Shown one piece after another: positions 60,256 through 64,000 of a stretch of 64,000 bases of DNA (positions are counted from its first letter, which is position 1; each line of letters opens with the position of its first letter). The translations under genes were made by a program, and so were the position numbers. Source of the DNA: Paludibacteraceae bacterium (lineage in GTDB: Bacteria; Bacteroidota; Bacteroidia; Bacteroidales; Paludibacteraceae). The notes below the pieces were generated by a model. It searched no databases. It saw only the letters and a program-made list of their open reading frames with translations, and had not been told where the DNA came from. The DNA lies in the NCBI GenBank assembly GCA_024692565.1, contig JAILMN010000009.1, forward strand, positions 23,653 through 87,652, given 5' to 3'.

Positions 60256-62226
60256 AGCGAGTTTATCCAAAACTCGATCACCCAATTCCGTCTTCTTCTC
60301 AATATGTTCGAGCACGGCTTTCACAAAGCTGTTGGACTCAAAGCTTCCACGTACTTCTTCGAAGTCCGCTTCGGCTTGCTCGCGGTCGCCATCCACACCA
60401 AAGCCCGTCTGGCTGTTCAGATCGAACTCCTTGCGTGCGTCGTTATACACCATCTTGTCCAGACCCACAACCGCCGCTTTCCATTCTTTAACGGTCCTGC
60501 GGATCTGATCCAAGGTCACGTGCTCCACGTCGCAACCCCAAACTTGCTCCAATTTCTCCAGCGCCCACGTCCACTCGTACGAGTAGTAGTGTGCGTGCAT
60601 GCCGTGCAGACGTTCTGCGATAGCGTCCAAACTCAACTGACCGCGTTCTATCTCGTCCAGCATCTTCGTCACCTCGCTTCGCGGAGCCAACAGACCTGCC
60701 AAATCAACCCACGTACCCAGACCGATCTCGCTATCCGGACGCAGCACCTTGCGCACCTCGTCCAACGTGTGCCATTCGGCTTTCTCCAAACGGCTGATAA
60801 GACTGTTTCCAAGGAATTTCTGAATACCGATCGTGTATAACTCGCGACCGTGCTTCAGCGACGAGTTGCGGATCTTGCAGTTTCTGTAACCGTAAACCTC
60901 CGTGTTCTCTCCGCTCAGCGCTACCAACTCATCCAGCACCTCGCGACCACGCCACATCTTCTGCACCGTGTACGGACTCAACAAGTTGAAATTGATGCAA
61001 TCCAGTTTCTTCGGATCCTTGCGGTTGTCACGCTTCGGCCATTTCTGTGCATCACGAATCGTACCTACGGTACGAAGATTAGCACCCGGCACCAAGTAAC
61101 TCTCCGAATTGTTCTCTATCAGGTACGAGAAAGGCAGCTCACTCGTGTCTGCATGATGCGTGTGACGACCCATCACCAGACTGAATGCACCTATCTTACT
61201 CGGCCATAACAAATAACTGTCACTCGTCGTCTTCGCACCACGTTCAGCCACACCCTGATGGATCGGACCCAACTTGTACATGTGGTTACTTTGGTTGCTA
61301 CCCGAACCCGCGTTCAGGAACGAGAACATACCTGCTATCAGCAACGTACTCTTATGGTGCGTCACGGTGTACGGACCTGCGAAAATAGCACATGCCTCGC
61401 CGTGCATACCTTGGCAGTTGCTGAAGAACAGACTCTCGCCTGCCGAATAGTGCTTGTCGAAAATACAGCCTTGACCTACGAAACACTTGTCCACCAGCGT
61501 ACTGTCGCCGATCTCCACACCCGAAGCGATGATGAAATCGGCACACTTAACGCCGCTACCCAAACGAACCGGAGCCGACTCATTCGAATTAACCGTTCCG
61601 TTCTTCAATCGGCTCACGCCGCTCAACTCCGCGTAGTCGCCGATCTTCACGTTCTTGATGCTGCCGCAGTTCAGGATGCGTACATGATCGCCGATGAAGC
61701 CGCGCTCCGAAGCTTGTGCCTCTGCGTACGCATCAATCTGGCGCTCCAGCTCCTCAATCATCTTCGGACGATGGCGGTAAAGCGTCAAGATATACGCCAG
61801 ACTTGCACTCAACTCGTTGAAGATCGGTATCTCACGACCACCGCCTTCGTTCATCACCGGCACCCGAACTCCGTTACCGAACGTCGTGCGGCGATCCACC
61901 AGGATAGCATTCACGTTCTCGATGCACGTGTGTGCGCCGATCGTGTAGTTGGCGATATAGTTGTGGATATTGTACAAGTGCGCATCGTCGCCTACTTCGC
62001 AGTTATGCAAGGTCGCATTGTAGATACCCGAGTGCACTTTCAAACCACCCGGCATCTCTATCTCACGACGAAAAGCACCTATCTTGTTGTGGCCCGAGAA
62101 CTTGGTGTGATGAACGTACTGCGCATCGAAATCTTCTGCAACCTCGATATCCGACCAGTTCGTCGCCTTGCAGTCCTGTGCCTCCAACTGCGCAATCTCT
62201 GCGCTTGTTAATTTACGAAAAGCCAT
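60247..62226 (-). CDS. DUF4954 family protein
   Basis: A 659-residue protein. A long N-terminal part has hexapeptide-like left-handed beta-helix turns (VGDDAHLYNIHNYIANYTIGAHTCIENV, GFIGDHVRILNCGSIKNVKIGDYAELSG, GSGVKCADFIIASGVEIGDSTLVDKCFVGQGC). The C-terminal 200 residues are helical. This is the DUF4954 architecture found in Bacteroidales. Nucleotide-sugar or acyl transfer is suggested by the fold only. It is between dnaN and rnz in one minus-strand run. Confidence 0.85.
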   Translation of the reverse strand: MAFRKLTSAEIAQLEAQDCKATNWSDIEVAEDFDAQYVHHTKFSGHNKIGAFRREIEMPGGLKVHSGIYNATLHNCEVGDDAHLYNIHNYIANYTIGAHTCIENVNAILVDRRTTFGNGVRVPVMNEGGGREIPIFNELSASLAYILTLYRHRPKMIEELERQIDAYAEAQASERGFIGDHVRILNCGSIKNVKIGDYAELSGVSRLKNGTVNSNESAPVRLGSGVKCADFIIASGVEIGDSTLVDKCFVGQGCIFDKHYSAGESLFFSNCQGMHGEACAIFAGPYTVTHHKSTLLIAGMFSFLNAGSGSNQSNHMYKLGPIHQGVAERGAKTTSDSYLLWPSKIGAFSLVMGRHTHHADTSELPFSYLIENNSESYLVPGANLRTVGTIRDAQKWPKRDNRKDPKKLDCINFNLLSPYTVQKMWRGREVLDELVALSGENTEVYGYRNCKIRNSSLKHGRELYTIGIQKFLGNSLISRLEKAEWHTLDEVRKVLRPDSEIGLGTWVDLAGLLAPRSEVTKMLDEIERGQLSLDAIAERLHGMHAHYYSYEWTWALEKLEQVWGCDVEHVTLDQIRRTVKEWKAAVVGLDKMVYNDARKEFDLNSQTGFGVDGDREQAEADFEEVRGSFESNSFVKAVLEHIEKKTELGDRVLDKLAHI

Positions 62227-62233
62227 CGTACCT

Positions 62234-62255
62234 CGTCAATCGTCAATCGTTCAAT
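62234..62255. repeat. Heptamer array over the dnaN stop
   Basis: Units CGTCAAT twice and CGTTCAAT. It encodes the last residues (ND) and TGA of dnaN. The flanking 18 bases from 62227 equal those from 9620. Confidence 0.85.
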
Positions 62256-63367
62256 AACATTGGCATCAACAACATCAATACGTCTTCGTTCTCTGCGTTC
62301 TCAGCCGGCAGAATCAGACCTGCTCGAGCAGGATCTGCCAACTTCAGCTGAACGTCTGCACTCTCGATCGAACCCAACAAGTCAATCAGGAACGGCGCCT
62401 TGAATCCGATAGCCATCGGCGTACCGTTGTAATCGCAGCTGATCGTCTCCTCGGCGCTCGTTGAGAAATCGATATCCTGTGCAGAAATCTTGATGCTATT
62501 CTCGCTCAACGCCAAACGTAACTGCGCCGTGCCGTTGTTGGCGAACACAGCCACACGCTTGCAGGCGTTGATGATCGTCTGACGATCTACCGTCACAATG
62601 TTCTGATTACCCTGCGGAATAACGGCATTGTAATTCGGGAAACGACCCTCGATCTGACGGCAAACGATAATCGCGCTGCCGAACTCAAAACGAGCGTTCT
62701 TAGCGCCGAACGTCACCTTCACATCCTCGTCCTCTTTCGCCAACAGGTTCTTCAGCAAACCGGCCGGTTTCTTCGGCAGAATGAAACTTGCAGCCACACC
62801 GGCTTTCACACCTTCGTTCGTGTAACGAACCAAACGGTGTGCGTCTGTAGCCACCATCGTCACCTTGTCCTCGGCGATGTCAAAGAAAATACCGTTCATC
62901 ACCGGACGCAAGTCGTCGTCAGCCGTGCAGAAGATGGTCTTCTCAATCGCGCTCTGCAGCACGCCTGCCGGCAGAGCAATCGTCTTCGCGTCAGCCTCTG
63001 CACCCGGCATCTCCGGATACTCGTTGCCGTTAACGCCTACGAACGAATACGTACCGTTCTGGCTCACCATACTTACGGCGAAATTGTTCTCGTCGATCGT
63101 GAATGCCAACGGCTGCTCGCTGAACTCCTTCAGCGTCTCTAATAGCAACTTAGCTGCCGAAGCAACCTTACCGCTACCTTCTACTCCGTCAACCTCAATA
63201 CTTGTGCGAATCGTCGTCTCACCGTCAGAAGCGGTCAGACGCAACTCATTACCAACCAGGTCAAACAGCACGTCGTCCAAGATCGGCAACGCATTCTTAC
63301 TGTTAATAACACGGCTTACTGCCTGCAATTGCGAAAAGAGTTTAGAACTCGATACATTAAATTTCAT
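62243..63367 (-). CDS. dnaN: DNA polymerase III beta subunit (sliding clamp)
   Basis: A 374-residue clamp with three tandem domains (about 1-120, 125-245, 246-374). MKFNVSSSKLFSQLQAVSRVI starts it; LRPVMNGIFFDI and VATDAHRLVRY lie in domain 2; LPAENAENEDVLMLLMPM-type residues end it. The clamp binds polymerases and other replication proteins at its C-terminal cleft. It has its own promoter. Confidence 0.97.
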   Translation of the reverse strand: MKFNVSSSKLFSQLQAVSRVINSKNALPILDDVLFDLVGNELRLTASDGETTIRTSIEVDGVEGSGKVASAAKLLLETLKEFSEQPLAFTIDENNFAVSMVSQNGTYSFVGVNGNEYPEMPGAEADAKTIALPAGVLQSAIEKTIFCTADDDLRPVMNGIFFDIAEDKVTMVATDAHRLVRYTNEGVKAGVAASFILPKKPAGLLKNLLAKEDEDVKVTFGAKNARFEFGSAIIVCRQIEGRFPNYNAVIPQGNQNIVTVDRQTIINACKRVAVFANNGTAQLRLALSENSIKISAQDIDFSTSAEETISCDYNGTPMAIGFKAPFLIDLLGSIESADVQLKLADPARAGLILPAENAENEDVLMLLMPMLLND

Positions 63368-63405
63368 ATACGTGTATTTTTTTTATTTAATTCCATTAAA
63401 TCGCG

Positions 63406-63437
63406 CAAAGGTACTGCTTTTTTTTGACTTGACCAAA
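63406..63437 (-). promoter_or_regulatory. dnaN promoter
   Basis: Minus-strand TTTG (63437-63434), 20 nt, TACCTTTG (63413-63406). Confidence 0.85.
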
Positions 63438-63479
63438 TTTTTCTGCATTTTTTAACAAAAAATGACATATTTAACAAAA

Positions 63480-63508
63480 AAAGCGCCCCGAAGAGCACTT
63501 TTTTCTAA
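63480..63508 (-). terminator. Terminator of the methylmalonyl-CoA mutase gene
   Basis: On the minus strand AAAAAAGTGCTC, loop TTCG, GGGCGCTTTTTT; two G-T wobbles. Confidence 0.85.
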
Positions 63509-63527
63509 ACTTTTAGCTATTAACTAA

Positions 63528-64000
63528 TTATTCCTGCATAAGCAGTTCCATAACGACTTTCGCACTATACGCCACAGGGGTGCCGGGGCCGAAGATGGCG
63601 GCAACGCCGGCTTTGTAGAGGAAGTCATAATCCTGTGCGGGGATGACACCACCGGCAGTGACCATGATATCCGGACGGCCGAGTTTCTTGAGCTCCTCGA
63701 TGACCTGCGGGATGAGGGTCTTGTGACCTGCTGCAAGAGAGGAGACACCCAGTACATGGACGTCGTTCTCCACCGCCTGTTTGGCTGCCTCTGCCGGAGT
63801 CTGGAACAAGGGTCCCATATCGACATCGAAGCCGCAATCGGCATAACCGGTGGCTACCACTTTGGCGCCACGATCGTGGCCGTCCTGTCCCATCTTGGCA
63901 ATCATGATACGGCGTTGACGACCTTCTTTCTTGGCAAACTCTGCCGTGAGACGACAAGCTTCCTGGAAGTTATCGTCGTTCTTAGTACCTGAAGCGTACA
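63528..64000 (-). CDS. mutB: Methylmalonyl-CoA mutase large subunit, C-terminal B12-binding domain (partial)
   Basis: About 156 residues enter from the right edge. [21 protein letters not shown] contains the DxHxxG cobalamin-binding motif (DGHDRG) whose His ligates cobalt. [29 protein letters not shown] and [14 protein letters not shown] complete the Rossmann-like domain. The enzyme interconverts succinyl-CoA and methylmalonyl-CoA, used for propionate formation in Bacteroidales. The catalytic barrel is outside the window. Confidence 0.93.
   Translation of the reverse strand, partial: YASGTKNDDNFQEACRLTAEFAKKEGRQRRIMIAKMGQDGHDRGAKVVATGYADCGFDVDMGPLFQTPAEAAKQAVENDVHVLGVSSLAAGHKTLIPQVIEELKKLGRPDIMVTAGGVIPAQDYDFLYKAGVAAIFGPGTPVAYSAKVVMELLMQE

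Overview
The window looks like chromosomal DNA of a Bacteroidales-type Bacteroidota. It carries type IX secretion genes (sprA, porT), gldG, a type I pullulanase lipoprotein, DUF4954 and DUF5683 proteins, and BspA-like and InlB-like surface proteins. At least sixteen promoters have the Bacteroidota form, a TTTG box, about 20 nt, then TAnnTTTG. No rRNA and no CRISPR array was seen; two tRNAs are present. No CDS was named by database search; all calls come from reading the sequence.

Layout. 1-1.1 kb: end of a cytidylate-kinase-like gene, a tyrosine phosphatase and a scar where two truncated genes are joined. 1.2-1.6 kb: tRNA-Asp and tRNA-Arg, with an att-like copy of the tRNA-Arg 3' end. 1.6-10.3 kb (minus): ruvA-sprA-NadR-like kinase. 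10.4-10.8 kb: decayed gene fragments. 11-23.9 kb (plus): a tightly coupled run of PPIase, gldG, LysM protein, porT, GT9, parA, parB, DUF5683, MltD-like, MerR and YfhO. 23.9-32.4 kb (minus): a surface-glycan locus with glycosyltransferases, an epimerase, an acyltransferase, a cytidylyltransferase-RraA fusion, a KpsF-type isomerase, kdsC and ispD. 32.6-36.5 kb (plus): a glycosyltransferase and three genes that together encode a complete GDP-D-glycero-D-manno-heptose pathway, with guanylyltransferase and phosphatase fused. 36.4-42.4 kb: thiL, pullulanase, uvrB, a four-helix-bundle gene and rplS. 42.6-50.6 kb: three secreted proteins sharing a C-terminal tail, then a DUF3791/DUF3990/DUF3791 cassette and a RhuM-Fic protein, ending in an orphan copy of the tail. 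51-64 kb: tamB, pnp, radA, rnz, DUF4954, dnaN and the C-terminus of methylmalonyl-CoA mutase.

The most unusual signal is not a gene. At least eighteen short, degenerate, tandem 7-bp arrays are scattered through the window. They lie at gene junctions, where they often supply stop and start codons, and inside sprA, gldG, ispD, radA and the NadR-like gene, where they encode short polar linkers. One four-helix-bundle (23S intervening-sequence family) gene is bracketed by inverted heptamer arrays. It runs into uvrB through three tandem 14-bp start sites, two of which encode five-residue mini-ORFs. Other intergenic arrays have 8, 11, 16-17 and 21 bp periods.

Functionally, sprA, porT and gldG point to type IX secretion and envelope machinery. 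The tail-bearing proteins with signal peptides are plausible cargo. The heptose, CMP-sugar and transferase genes would supply a cell-surface polysaccharide. The 48.4-50.5 kb cassette looks like inserted toxin-type accessory DNA.
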